Positions 14,765 to 21,408 of a stretch of 21,408 nucleotides of DNA are shown here, in pieces. Where the stretch lies: contig CAYYRB010000043.1 of assembly GCA_964473995.1 (NCBI GenBank), positions 1-21,408 of the forward strand, in the 5' to 3' direction. Each line of letters starts with the position of its first letter. The stretch's first letter is position 1. The notes beneath the pieces were generated by a model. It had not been told where the DNA came from, ran no database searches, and worked only from the letters and a program-made list of their open reading frames with translations. The translations under genes were made by a program, and so were the position numbers. Source of the DNA: JAKRSD01 sp964473995. Lineage in GTDB: Bacteria; Bacteroidota; Bacteroidia; CAIKAF01.

Positions 14765-15925
14765 TCAGACCACGTGAAGCACAAGCCCTTTTAAATATTC
14801 CCCTTCCTGATGGTATACCGACACGGTATGATCGGGAGACTGCGTAAGGCGATGCAGAATACGCACCTTCCGCCCACTTTCCAAAGCCGCTGAATAAATC
14901 GTTTTTTCGAATACTTCGCGGGTAACCACTTGGGAACAGGAAAACGTAAACAAAATACCTCCCGTTTTAATTTGCTTCAGGGCCTCGGCATTCAGCCGTT
15001 TATAAGCCTGAATGGCATTATGGCGTTTACTGAGCGATTTGGCGAAAGCCGGCGGGTCCAATACGATTAAATCAAAATCGGTTCCCGCTTGCTTAAGGTA
15101 GGGAATCACATCCGCACAAACCGACGTGTGCGTCCCCGAAAGATTCCTATTTAGTCCAAGATTTTCTTCCAGTAAAGCTAAAGCGGAAGAAGACACATCA
15201 ACCGACACCACTTCAGCAGCTCCCCCCCGCAGGGCGTACAAACTGAAACCTCCCGTATAACAAAACGTATTCAACACCTTTTTGCCGCCGGAATACCGCT
15301 CCAAAAGCGCCCGGTTTTCCCGCTGATCGAGAAAAAAACCGGTTTTCTGTCCTTTCACGGCATCCACCCGAAATACCAAACCATTTTCCGTAATGAAACG
15401 GGGCTGAATCTCCTGAGCGGGCAACTCCGATTTTTCATACGTTTTCCTTACAAGAACATCCTGTATAACTAATCCGGAGACTATCCCTATCCCCTTTGTC
15501 AATTCTTCTTGTACGTATTCAAAAAAGGGATGATGAAATTGCAATACGGCCAAGCCATTATACACATCAACCACCAAACCGGGTATTCCGTCCCCCTCTC
15601 CGTTAATCAAACGAAACGCATTGGAATCCGCACATGGAAAAAAACCGATGGCGTTACGCACCTGAAGAGCTTCGGAAAATTTTGCGGCCCAAAAACCGGC
15701 ATCCGGAAATTCGTCCTGAAACGACACAATGCGTACGGCTATGGATGAATCGCTGTAATAACCCAAAGCCAAAAATCGGTTTTCACTGTCCAACACTCTC
15801 ACCCAGCCGGTTTCCTGTTTCTTCATCGTACAATGATGAACGGCACCGGAAAAAATCCAGGGGTGTCTGCGAAGGACGGAAATCTCCTTTCCCTTTTTTA
15901 GAATAACCGTTTCGTTTATCTGCAT
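14765..15925 (-). CDS. rlmI: Class I SAM-dependent rRNA methyltransferase, RlmI-like (23S rRNA m5C)
   Basis: The 386-residue protein has an N-terminal PUA domain (about 1-75, VILKKGKEISVLRRHPWIFSG) and a central EEHS-like region containing GQKTGFFLDQR (192-202). Its methyltransferase fold carries the SAM motif NTFCYTGGFSLYA (219-231), the acidic ribose ligand in SVDVS (241-245), the DPPAF motif (290-294) and FSCSQ (328-332), whose cysteine is the likely nucleophile for m5C formation. In E. coli, RlmI methylates C1962 of 23S rRNA; the exact position here is inferred from homology. The gene sits directly upstream of the MATE gene (3 nt). The ftsH terminator separates it from ftsH upstream. Confidence 0.9.
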   Translation of the reverse strand: MQINETVILKKGKEISVLRRHPWIFSGAVHHCTMKKQETGWVRVLDSENRFLALGYYSDSSIAVRIVSFQDEFPDAGFWAAKFSEALQVRNAIGFFPCADSNAFRLINGEGDGIPGLVVDVYNGLAVLQFHHPFFEYVQEELTKGIGIVSGLVIQDVLVRKTYEKSELPAQEIQPRFITENGLVFRVDAVKGQKTGFFLDQRENRALLERYSGGKKVLNTFCYTGGFSLYALRGGAAEVVSVDVSSSALALLEENLGLNRNLSGTHTSVCADVIPYLKQAGTDFDLIVLDPPAFAKSLSKRHNAIQAYKRLNAEALKQIKTGGILFTFSCSQVVTREVFEKTIYSAALESGRKVRILHRLTQSPDHTVSVYHQEGEYLKGLVLHVV

Positions 15926-15936
15926 GACCTCTAACT

Positions 15937-15972
15937 AAAAAAACAAACCGCCGGATTTTCTCCGTCGGTTTG
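15937..15972 (-). terminator. Intrinsic terminator after ftsH
   Basis: On the minus strand, CAAACCG-a-CGGA pairs with TCCG-g-CGGTTTG (one mismatch, loop of about 5), followed by T7. It starts about 20 nt after the ftsH stop codon. Confidence 0.8.
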
Positions 15973-15992
15973 AAAAAAAATTCATGTTATAA

Positions 15993-18107
15993 TCAAGAAA
16001 TTCCTTCCTGGTTGGTATCTGTGGAAGAGGGTGTATTTTCTTCAGCCGACTGACCGGATACCTCAGGTTTGGACTCCTCAGAAGGATTTTCAGAAGGTTT
16101 CACTTCTTCAGGCGATTCGTCTTTTTTCGGCGGCACGTATTGATCGGCTTTCCGCTCTTCCTCGTAGGGCCTTTGACCAAACAATTCCTCCAAATCTTCC
16201 CGATAAATCACTTCCTTCTCTACCAGTTTTTCCGCCAAGGCCAATAATTGATCTTTATGTATGGTCAGAATTTCTTTGGCACGTGAATAAGCCATGTCGC
16301 TGATGCGTTTCACTTCCTGATCTATGGTTACTGCAGTGGCTTCGGAGTAAGGCTTGGAGAACGAATAATCCGACTGACCGGAGCTGTCGTAGTAGCTCAA
16401 ATTACCTATTTTGTCATTAAGCCCGTAAATAGTCACCATAGCGTAAGCCTGTTTGGTTACTTTCTCCAGATCGCTTAATGCGCCGGTAGATACCTTTCCA
16501 AACACGAGCTCTTCGGCAGCGCGACCACCGAGTGTGGCCGTAATATCGTCCATAATTTGTTCCGTGGTAGTGATCTGTCTCTCCTCCGGCAGATACCAGG
16601 CGGCGCCCAGCGACTGGCCTCTGGGCACAATCGTTACCTTAACCAGCGGAGAGGCATAGCGTAAAAACCAACTTACCGTAGCATGGCCGGCTTCGTGGTA
16701 GGCAATTACTTTTTTCTCGTGCAGCGATACTATTTTGTTCTTTTTCTCCAGTCCGCCTATGACGCGATCTATGGCATTGTTAAAATCCTGTCTGTCTATT
16801 TCTGTTTTATTTGACCTGGCTGCAATCAGGGCTGCTTCGTTACACACATTGGCAATATCGGCACCGCTGAACCCCGGAGTTTGTTTGGCGAGCAATTCCA
16901 AATCCAATCCGGGAGCAATTTTCAGGTTTCTGGTATGCACTTTAAAAATGGCCCTTCTGCCTATTAAATCAGGCAGATCAACCATAATTTGACGATCAAA
17001 ACGACCTGGACGTATCAAGGCTTTATCCAATACATCCACGCGGTTGGTGGCCGCCAAAATGATTACCCCGTTGTTACTCTCAAAACCGTCCATTTCGGTG
17101 AGCAACTGATTCAGTGTATTCTCACGCTCATCATTAGCGCCCTGAACCACGGAACGGCCTCGTGCTCTACCAATGGCATCAATTTCATCGATGAATACGA
17201 TGCAGGGAGCCTTTTCTTTGGCCTGTTTGAATAGGTCACGCACACGGCTGGCTCCCACACCCACAAACATTTCCACAAAATCTGAACCCGAAAGGGAAAA
17301 GAAAGGAACTTTAGCTTCACCGGCCACCGCCTTGGCCAGTAATGTTTTCCCTGTTCCGGGAGGCCCTACCAACAGTGCCCCACGCGGAATTTTACCCCCG
17401 AGCGTGGTATATTTTTTGGGATTCTTGAGAAAATCAACAATCTCATTCAATTCCACCTTAGCTTCATCTAATCCGGCCACGTCGTTGAAATTGATGGCTA
17501 CCTGAGCATCTTTATCGAACAGTTTGGCTCTTGATTTTCCGATATTGAAGATTTGGGCACCACCTCCGCCGCCGCCCATTCGGCGCATGATGAAAATCCA
17601 AATAACCACCATTAGACCGATGGGAATCAACCAGCCTAAGATTCCTTCCCACATGTTATTCTGCTGCAGGTAGTCTACCATCAATTTTTCTTCTTCAGGC
17701 AAATTTGCCTGAGCCAGCTGCAGCTTTTCTTCGAATTTATCGGCAGGCCCTATCGTGAGCACGTAATGAGGTCCGGGGGGATTGGCATCTTTGCTTATAC
17801 CGCGCTCCCTAAGTTTGGAAAACTTATCCTTTTGCAAAGCATCTTCGCGGATGGTTATGCGGGCAAAAGTTTCGTTGACTACCTGTACCTCCTTCACTTC
17901 ATGGGCTGAAACCATTTCCAAAAAATCTTTCATATTCAGCTCCTGAGCTGAATTTCCAAAATTTCCGAAAAATTGCAGTCCTATAAAAATCAGGGCAATT
18001 ACGGCATAAATCCAGTAGATGGAAAATCCGAATTTAGGTTTTCCCGTGCCACCGCCGGAGGGTTTTTTACCGGTATTTTTTTCGCTCGTATTTTTATTGT
18101 CGCTCAT
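15993..18107 (-). CDS. ftsH: ATP-dependent zinc metalloprotease FtsH
   Basis: This membrane-bound AAA+ protease degrades damaged or unassembled membrane proteins and regulatory proteins. The 704-residue protein has a cytoplasmic leader and TM1 (about 28-48), a periplasmic domain (about 50-152) and TM2 (about 154-175, GWLIPIGLMVVIWIFIMRRM). The AAA module shows Walker A GPPGTGKT (248-255), pore loop FVGVGASR, Walker B CIVFIDEID (302-310) and the second region of homology ATNRVDVLDKALIRPGRFDRQ. The zinc motif is HEAGH (471-475). The C-terminal tail (about 655-704) is rich in Glu, Pro and Ser and looks disordered, as is common in this phylum. It follows rsfS by 42 nt, likely one operon. Confidence 0.98.
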   Translation of the reverse strand: MSDNKNTSEKNTGKKPSGGGTGKPKFGFSIYWIYAVIALIFIGLQFFGNFGNSAQELNMKDFLEMVSAHEVKEVQVVNETFARITIREDALQKDKFSKLRERGISKDANPPGPHYVLTIGPADKFEEKLQLAQANLPEEEKLMVDYLQQNNMWEGILGWLIPIGLMVVIWIFIMRRMGGGGGGAQIFNIGKSRAKLFDKDAQVAINFNDVAGLDEAKVELNEIVDFLKNPKKYTTLGGKIPRGALLVGPPGTGKTLLAKAVAGEAKVPFFSLSGSDFVEMFVGVGASRVRDLFKQAKEKAPCIVFIDEIDAIGRARGRSVVQGANDERENTLNQLLTEMDGFESNNGVIILAATNRVDVLDKALIRPGRFDRQIMVDLPDLIGRRAIFKVHTRNLKIAPGLDLELLAKQTPGFSGADIANVCNEAALIAARSNKTEIDRQDFNNAIDRVIGGLEKKNKIVSLHEKKVIAYHEAGHATVSWFLRYASPLVKVTIVPRGQSLGAAWYLPEERQITTTEQIMDDITATLGGRAAEELVFGKVSTGALSDLEKVTKQAYAMVTIYGLNDKIGNLSYYDSSGQSDYSFSKPYSEATAVTIDQEVKRISDMAYSRAKEILTIHKDQLLALAEKLVEKEVIYREDLEELFGQRPYEEERKADQYVPPKKDESPEEVKPSENPSEESKPEVSGQSAEENTPSSTDTNQEGIS

Positions 18108-18149
18108 AAATCAATTCTGTTAAAATAAACATCAAAAGTCGGAAGCGGT

Positions 18150-18518
18150 TTATTGCTCACTGATATAATCGAAAGAGGCATCAGCCCAAAGATCTTCCAA
18201 ACCATAGAATTCGCGCACCTCGGGAAGAAAGACGTGCACGACCAAATCGGCATAATCAATCAGAATCCACTCTCTGTTGTCGTATCCTTCCGTATGCCAG
18301 GGTTTTTCTCCCGTCGCTTTCCTAACCTCCTCAATGATGGAATCGGCAATAGCCTGCACCTGCGTTGTGGAATCACCGTTACAAATCAAAAAATACTTAC
18401 ACACAGCCGTGGGAATCTCGGTCAGATCGAGTAAGGTTATGTTTTTCCCTTTCTTTTCATGAATCCCGTGAATGGCGAATTCGATGAGTGCATTTTTTAT
18501 TTTTAGTTTCTTTGCCAT
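18150..18518 (-). CDS. rsfS: Ribosome silencing factor RsfS (Iojap family)
   Basis: RsfS binds ribosomal protein uL14 and blocks joining of the subunits when nutrients are scarce. The 122-residue protein (from ATG 18518, MAKKLKIKNALIEFAIHGIH) has the Iojap domain over about 12-115, with CKYFLICNGDSTTQVQAIAD, KPWHTEGYDNREWILIDYAD and VVHVFLPEVREFYGLEDLW. A longer reading from TTG at 18533 is unlikely because that codon lies only 4 nt after a -7 element. It heads the rsfS-ftsH unit, a pairing I regard as common in Bacteroidota, and is divergent from birA. Confidence 0.95.
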   Translation of the reverse strand: MAKKLKIKNALIEFAIHGIHEKKGKNITLLDLTEIPTAVCKYFLICNGDSTTQVQAIADSIIEEVRKATGEKPWHTEGYDNREWILIDYADLVVHVFLPEVREFYGLEDLWADASFDYISEQ

Positions 18519-18537
18519 GTCAGTTTGCCCCAAAGTG

Positions 18538-18545
18538 CAAAAGTA
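18538..18545 (-). promoter_or_regulatory. -7 element (TACTTTTG) of rsfS-ftsH
   Basis: An exact TAnnTTTG match on the minus strand, ending 19 nt before the rsfS ATG, in the spacer divergent from birA. Confidence 0.6.
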
Positions 18546-18593
18546 ATATTTAGAAGTTGCCCGGTATACCGTTCCTCAACCCATTCAGCAATA

Positions 18594-19352
18594 ATGATGC
18601 AAATTCCTTTCATCGGCCAAAAAATGGTAATTCTTGACCGTTGCGATTCTACGAACAGCGAATTAACCAGGATGTGCACGGAAGAACACGCGATAAGCGG
18701 CACTGTCGTTTTGGCATACACACAACTTGCGGGCAGAGGGCAACGGGGAAATCTGTGGGAAAGCAAATCGGGAAAAGACCTTACGTTCAGTTTTCTGCTA
18801 TCCGAAGCGGGGATAAAAGCGGAAGATGCCTTTTTACCGGCCATGGCCACAGCACTAGCTCTGAAAAATTGGTTCATGAAAATCCTTCCATGCGAAAAAG
18901 AAATAGAAATAAAATGGCCGAATGATGTGCTTTGCCAAAGAAAAAAAATAGCGGGAATTCTGATTGAACATGCATTTTCGGGTGACCGAATCACACGTTC
19001 CGTAATCGGCGTAGGTATCAATCTGGGCACTGAATCATTTGGAGAAACCCGATTTCCGGCGACTTCAGTTATTTTGGAATGTGGGAAAACGGTGTCACCC
19101 CTGGAAGGCCTTTCGGGCCTCCTGCCTTTTCTGAATCAGTATTTTCAAAAAATAGAACAGAACCCGAAGGGTATTCAGGGGGAATATATAGCAGCTCTGT
19201 ATGCCGGCAGAAAAGCAGAATCAGCGATCATAAAAGGAGCAAAAAAACAGGTGCGTATAATTAACGTTAACCGATGCGGAATACCGACCATACAAATGGA
19301 GGACGGGTCAACGGAAGTGGGAGGAACGGAAGAATTGCAGTTTATTCCCTGA
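18594..19352 (+). CDS. birA: Biotin--[acetyl-CoA-carboxylase] ligase, monofunctional
   Basis: The enzyme activates biotin with ATP and attaches it to the carrier domain of biotin-dependent carboxylases. The product is 252 residues from the first of two tandem ATGs (18594, 18597). It contains the N-terminal DRCDSTNSEL, the biotinyl-AMP loop GRGQRGNLWES, the KWPNDV motif, KIAGILIEH and GVGINLG. There is no N-terminal DNA-binding helix-turn-helix, so it should not act as a repressor. A longer frame from TTG 18525 is rejected: it would run through the rsfS promoter, and the family normally starts just before xIGQxxxxLDxxDSTN. The stop lies 2 nt from the convergent SRPBCC gene. Confidence 0.94.
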   Translation: MMQIPFIGQKMVILDRCDSTNSELTRMCTEEHAISGTVVLAYTQLAGRGQRGNLWESKSGKDLTFSFLLSEAGIKAEDAFLPAMATALALKNWFMKILPCEKEIEIKWPNDVLCQRKKIAGILIEHAFSGDRITRSVIGVGINLGTESFGETRFPATSVILECGKTVSPLEGLSGLLPFLNQYFQKIEQNPKGIQGEYIAALYAGRKAESAIIKGAKKQVRIINVNRCGIPTIQMEDGSTEVGGTEELQFIP

Positions 19353-19354
19353 CT

Positions 19355-19765
19355 TCAGACAACTGCCTGATTGTATTTTTTCTGTACTTTATGAATCAGG
19401 TAGTTAAAAAAGTCCTTGGTAGGCCCTTCCACCATCATACGCATAAACGGATTCACCTCACCCTGAAAAGTAAGTTTGGCTTTGGTTTCCCGGGCCTCGG
19501 ATGATTCCAGAAAAATAGACAAGGTGTAAGGGAACATCACTTCACCATATGATTTCATATTCAAACGGGATGAAACCTCTTTCCCGGTGAAGGTCAATCC
19601 CAGATTGGCCATTCCGCTCAATTTAAACGAACAGGTTTCCGAAGTGCTTTGCCAGTGGGATACCGAGGAAGGCATCAGTTCGCGGAAATTATTCAGATCG
19701 GAAAGGAAGTCGAACAATTCCTCCCGGGATACGGAAATCAATACCTGATCGGTTTCAAAATTCAT
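19355..19765 (-). CDS. SRPBCC (START-like fold) family protein
   Basis: The 136-residue protein begins MNFETDQVLISVSREELFDF, with the typical helix after strand 1 (LSDLNNFRELMPSSVSHWQS). A beta-rich middle (CSFKLSGMANLGLTFTGKEV) and a long C-terminal helix (about 108-130) follow. This is the helix-grip layout of SRPBCC/polyketide cyclase-like proteins, which bind hydrophobic ligands. No catalytic residues or substrate can be named. The start at 19765 lies 22 nt after the pyrE stop, so it is probably the second gene of a pyrE unit. Its end is 2 nt from the convergent birA stop, with no terminator between. Confidence 0.82.
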   Translation of the reverse strand: MNFETDQVLISVSREELFDFLSDLNNFRELMPSSVSHWQSTSETCSFKLSGMANLGLTFTGKEVSSRLNMKSYGEVMFPYTLSIFLESSEARETKAKLTFQGEVNPFMRMMVEGPTKDFFNYLIHKVQKKYNQAVV

Positions 19766-19787
19766 GTTTCAACGGTTTACCTGATTA

Positions 19788-20429
19788 CTATTTACCCCAT
19801 GTTTCAGGTTGTTTTCTCCAGCCTCGCAGCACCTCTACCTCGTCTTCGCGCACATAATCGAGTTCCAAACCTTTGGTAAGAACCGTCTCATAATTGGATA
19901 AGGTAAAAAGTTCGCATTTCTCCTCTACAAATCGAGTACGCTTAATTTCAAAATCATAATCAAACACGGCCACCATTTGTTTTACGATACAGCCTGCATC
20001 GCGAAGGGCTTTCACCGCGGTCAGGCTGCTGCCGCCCGTACTCACCAAGTCCTCAACCACCAAAACATTTTTACCGACGGGAATTTCACCTTCTATCATA
20101 TTTCCGAGGCCGTGGCCTTTCGGGGCAGATCGTACATAAATAAACGGCAGGCCCAAATCCTGCGCCACGAGAACCCCATGGGCTATACCTCCGGTGGCTA
20201 CTCCTGCAATACAATCGGGCGTTCCTATTTTATCTTCGATGAGCTTTACAAACTGCTGACGTATATATGTTCTTACCTCAGGATAAGACAGCGTTTTGCG
20301 ATTGTCGCAATAAATGGGTGAACGCCAGCCGGAAGCCCAGACAAAAGGCTCGACGGGTTTCAGTTTCACGGCTCCGCGTTTCAATAAAAATTCTGCTACT
20401 TTTAGGGCGGTTTCTTCATTATAAAGCAT
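19788..20429 (-). CDS. pyrE: Orotate phosphoribosyltransferase
   Basis: PyrE joins orotate and PRPP to form orotidine 5'-monophosphate in de novo pyrimidine synthesis. The 213-residue protein shows the flexible loop residues YVRSAPKGHGLGN (98-110), the PRPP-binding signature VLVVEDLVSTGGSSLTA (122-138) and the N-terminal FVWASGWRSPIYCDNR (29-44). It is slightly longer at its C-terminus than the E. coli type but complete. The ATG at 20429 lies 4 nt after a TACATTTG element, so the transcript would be leaderless or nearly so. It is divergent from the Nudix gene, with only 7 bp between the two start codons. Confidence 0.96.
   Translation of the reverse strand: MLYNEETALKVAEFLLKRGAVKLKPVEPFVWASGWRSPIYCDNRKTLSYPEVRTYIRQQFVKLIEDKIGTPDCIAGVATGGIAHGVLVAQDLGLPFIYVRSAPKGHGLGNMIEGEIPVGKNVLVVEDLVSTGGSSLTAVKALRDAGCIVKQMVAVFDYDFEIKRTRFVEEKCELFTLSNYETVLTKGLELDYVREDEVEVLRGWRKQPETWGK
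20397..20404 (+). promoter_or_regulatory. Possible -7 element (TACTTTTA) of the Nudix gene, inside pyrE
   Basis: One base off TAnnTTTG, 32 nt before the Nudix ATG and antisense within the pyrE N-terminal codons. With only 7 bp between the start codons, the Nudix promoter must lie inside pyrE. Confidence 0.35.
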
Positions 20430-20433
20430 ACGG

Positions 20434-20441
20434 CAAATGTA
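20434..20441 (-). promoter_or_regulatory. -7 element (TACATTTG) of pyrE, overlapping the Nudix start codon
   Basis: An exact TAnnTTTG match on the minus strand. It contains the complement of the Nudix ATG (20437-20439) and ends 4 nt before the pyrE ATG. Confidence 0.5.
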
Positions 20442-21036
20442 TAAAGTTTTTGTGAACGAGTCTCTGTTGCTGTTCTCAGAGAACCCGCCGAAAACAGGAA
20501 GTAAAAAATTTCTGATGGCTTTACCCGATCAGACTGAACGCATTATCCAAAATTTGCTTTCCGGTGTTTTTTCAAGGGCAGATTATCTGATTCCCATGAG
20601 TGATTCGGAGACGCTGTCCTTTTTGCAGGAAAATTTTGAACAGGTTACGGCGGCGGGAGGAGTGGTAGTGGATAAAAAGGGTCGTATTCTCTGGATTTTC
20701 CGCAGAAACAAATGGGATCTTCCTAAAGGCAAGGCGGATGAGGGCGAAACGATTGAAGAAACGGCGTTGAGAGAAGTGAAGGAAGAATGCGGAATAAGAA
20801 ACCTGAAGATAAATCAATTTCTGGGTAAGGCTTACCACATATACCCCATAACCAAAGGAAAGAAAGCCGTTTTTAAAACCACCTATTTTTTCCAAATGGA
20901 GACGGATGACCTTCATTTCGTGCCCCAGGCAGAGGAGGATATCACAGAAATCCGATTTTTTGAACGGAATGATGCGGAGCCGAAAGCCAATACCTTCCGC
21001 AGCCTACAGGATTTCTTAAACACCTATTTCCTCTAG
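20437..21036 (+). CDS. Nudix hydrolase
   Basis: The 199-residue protein has an N-terminal extension (MYKVFVNESLLLFSE, about 1-65) of a kind I associate with Bacteroidota Nudix proteins, then a Nudix fold. The Nudix box is complete: G98, E104, R112-E113 and E116-E117 with G119, fitting GX5EX7REUXEEXGU. KWDLPKGKAD (92-101) precedes it. Nudix enzymes hydrolyse nucleoside diphosphate derivatives such as NTPs, ADP-sugars or dinucleoside polyphosphates; the substrate cannot be read from sequence. The ATG at 20437 sits inside the pyrE promoter element, but the family-like start MYKVFxN supports it. Confidence 0.92.
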   Translation: MYKVFVNESLLLFSENPPKTGSKKFLMALPDQTERIIQNLLSGVFSRADYLIPMSDSETLSFLQENFEQVTAAGGVVVDKKGRILWIFRRNKWDLPKGKADEGETIEETALREVKEECGIRNLKINQFLGKAYHIYPITKGKKAVFKTTYFFQMETDDLHFVPQAEEDITEIRFFERNDAEPKANTFRSLQDFLNTYFL

Positions 21037-21106
21037 TTTATAAACATCATGCTTTAATTAAGTACCTTGAAAAGCAAGCAGTTAAAAAATCTTCCAGCTA
21101 AAAAAG

Positions 21107-21135
21107 TTTGAAATTAAAATTTAGCGCTACTTTTG
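21107..21135 (+). promoter_or_regulatory. Promoter of tRNA-Ser (TTTG-n17-TACTTTTG)
   Basis: TTTG (21107-21110), 17 nt, then TACTTTTG (21128-21135): the cleanest -33/-7 pair in the window. It ends 5 nt before the mature tRNA 5' end. Confidence 0.75.
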
Positions 21136-21140
21136 CCCTC

Positions 21141-21227
<87 letters not shown>

Positions 21228-21229
21228 CC

Positions 21230-21345
21230 TGAATGAAATGTCCGCCAAAGCGGACATTTTTATTTTCCGCCTGTCCCCAAACTTGTTTGGAAGGACAAGG
21301 AAGGAAAATAAAAATTGAGCGAACAACGTGAGCGCATTTCATTCA
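21230..21345. repeat. Nested inverted-repeat structure downstream of tRNA-Ser
   Basis: The outer arms TGAATGAAATG (21230-21240) and CATTTCATTCA (21335-21345) are perfect complements. Inside them, ATTTTTATTTTCC (21256-21268) pairs with GGAAAATAAAAAT (21303-21315) over 13 bp. That stem continues into an imperfect hairpin (TGTCC, CCAAA, loop CTTG, TTTGG, GGACA). The tRNA terminator hairpin forms one side arm. There is no coding content. It may be a dispersed palindromic repeat or a small MITE-like element; copies elsewhere cannot be checked here. Confidence 0.55.
21236..21262 (+). terminator. Intrinsic terminator after tRNA-Ser
   Basis: AAATGTCCGC (21236-21245), loop CAAA and GCGGACATTT (21250-21259) form a perfect 10-bp stem followed by T residues, 10 nt after the tRNA. 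The T run is short but continuous with the stem. Confidence 0.75.
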
Positions 21346-21408
21346 AGACAGCTCCCCCTCAAGGGATCAGGAGCGCAGCGACTAATCCCCTCTACATTTG
21401 TTTGCAAA

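Noticed and set aside
18519..18533. Extended rsfS start at TTG 18533
   Set aside because: It lies 4 nt from the -7 element, while ATG 18518 gives the usual MAKKL start.
18525..18593. Extended birA start at TTG 18525
   Set aside because: It would put the coding sequence through the rsfS promoter, and the extra 23 residues do not resemble the family.

Overview
The window looks like chromosomal DNA from a member of the Bacteroidota. The evidence is two TonB-dependent receptors with N-terminal carboxypeptidase-regulatory-like domains, a short primary sigma factor (287 aa) without region 1.1, A-rich leaders without clear Shine-Dalgarno sequences, and repeated -7 promoter elements of the form TAnnTTTG upstream of genes. 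I see no phage, transposase, CRISPR array or biosynthetic cluster. Most genes are conserved housekeeping genes in short, frequently switching transcription units. The genus cannot be told from the sequence alone.

Layout. 1-2.7 kb, minus strand: the 5' part of a TonB-dependent receptor, then dnaX (clamp loader gamma/tau). dnaX is split at a run of ten A residues: frame 0 gives a gamma-size protein and a -1 shift gives tau. 2.8-5.1 kb, plus strand: lipoprotein MsrB, a MacB/FtsX-type permease without its ATPase, and ssb with a strong terminator. 5.1-6.0 kb, minus strand: a possible 56-aa gene and an ECF sigma factor. 6.3-10.3 kb, plus strand: rpoD, then rpe overlapping a second TonB-dependent receptor by 4 bp. 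10.4-13.4 kb, plus strand: ychF, a DUF6580-like membrane protein and an FAD-dependent oxidoreductase. ychF is interrupted near its end by a 100-N scaffold gap flanked by a 55-base exact duplicate. 13.4-18.5 kb, minus strand: a MATE exporter, an RlmI-like rRNA methyltransferase, ftsH and rsfS. 18.6-21.4 kb: birA (+), an SRPBCC protein and pyrE (-), a Nudix hydrolase (+), tRNA-Ser(UGA) and a highly structured inverted-repeat region.

How the genes work together. There is no single pathway. The window holds core information and quality-control functions: clamp loader, SSB, two sigma factors, ribosome-associated GTPase and silencing factor, rRNA methylation, membrane protease and methionine sulfoxide repair. 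Around these sit envelope transport (TonB receptors, permease, MATE) and cofactor or nucleotide metabolism (biotin ligase, OPRTase, Rpe).

Most interesting points: the dnaX A10 tract with the reverse of the E. coli arrangement; tetraloop hairpins placed exactly 17 nt before the start codons of both divergent sigma-factor genes; the nearly back-to-back pyrE/Nudix starts with a promoter inside the start codon region; the nested inverted repeats after tRNA-Ser; and a probable assembly artefact in ychF that creates false ORFs.
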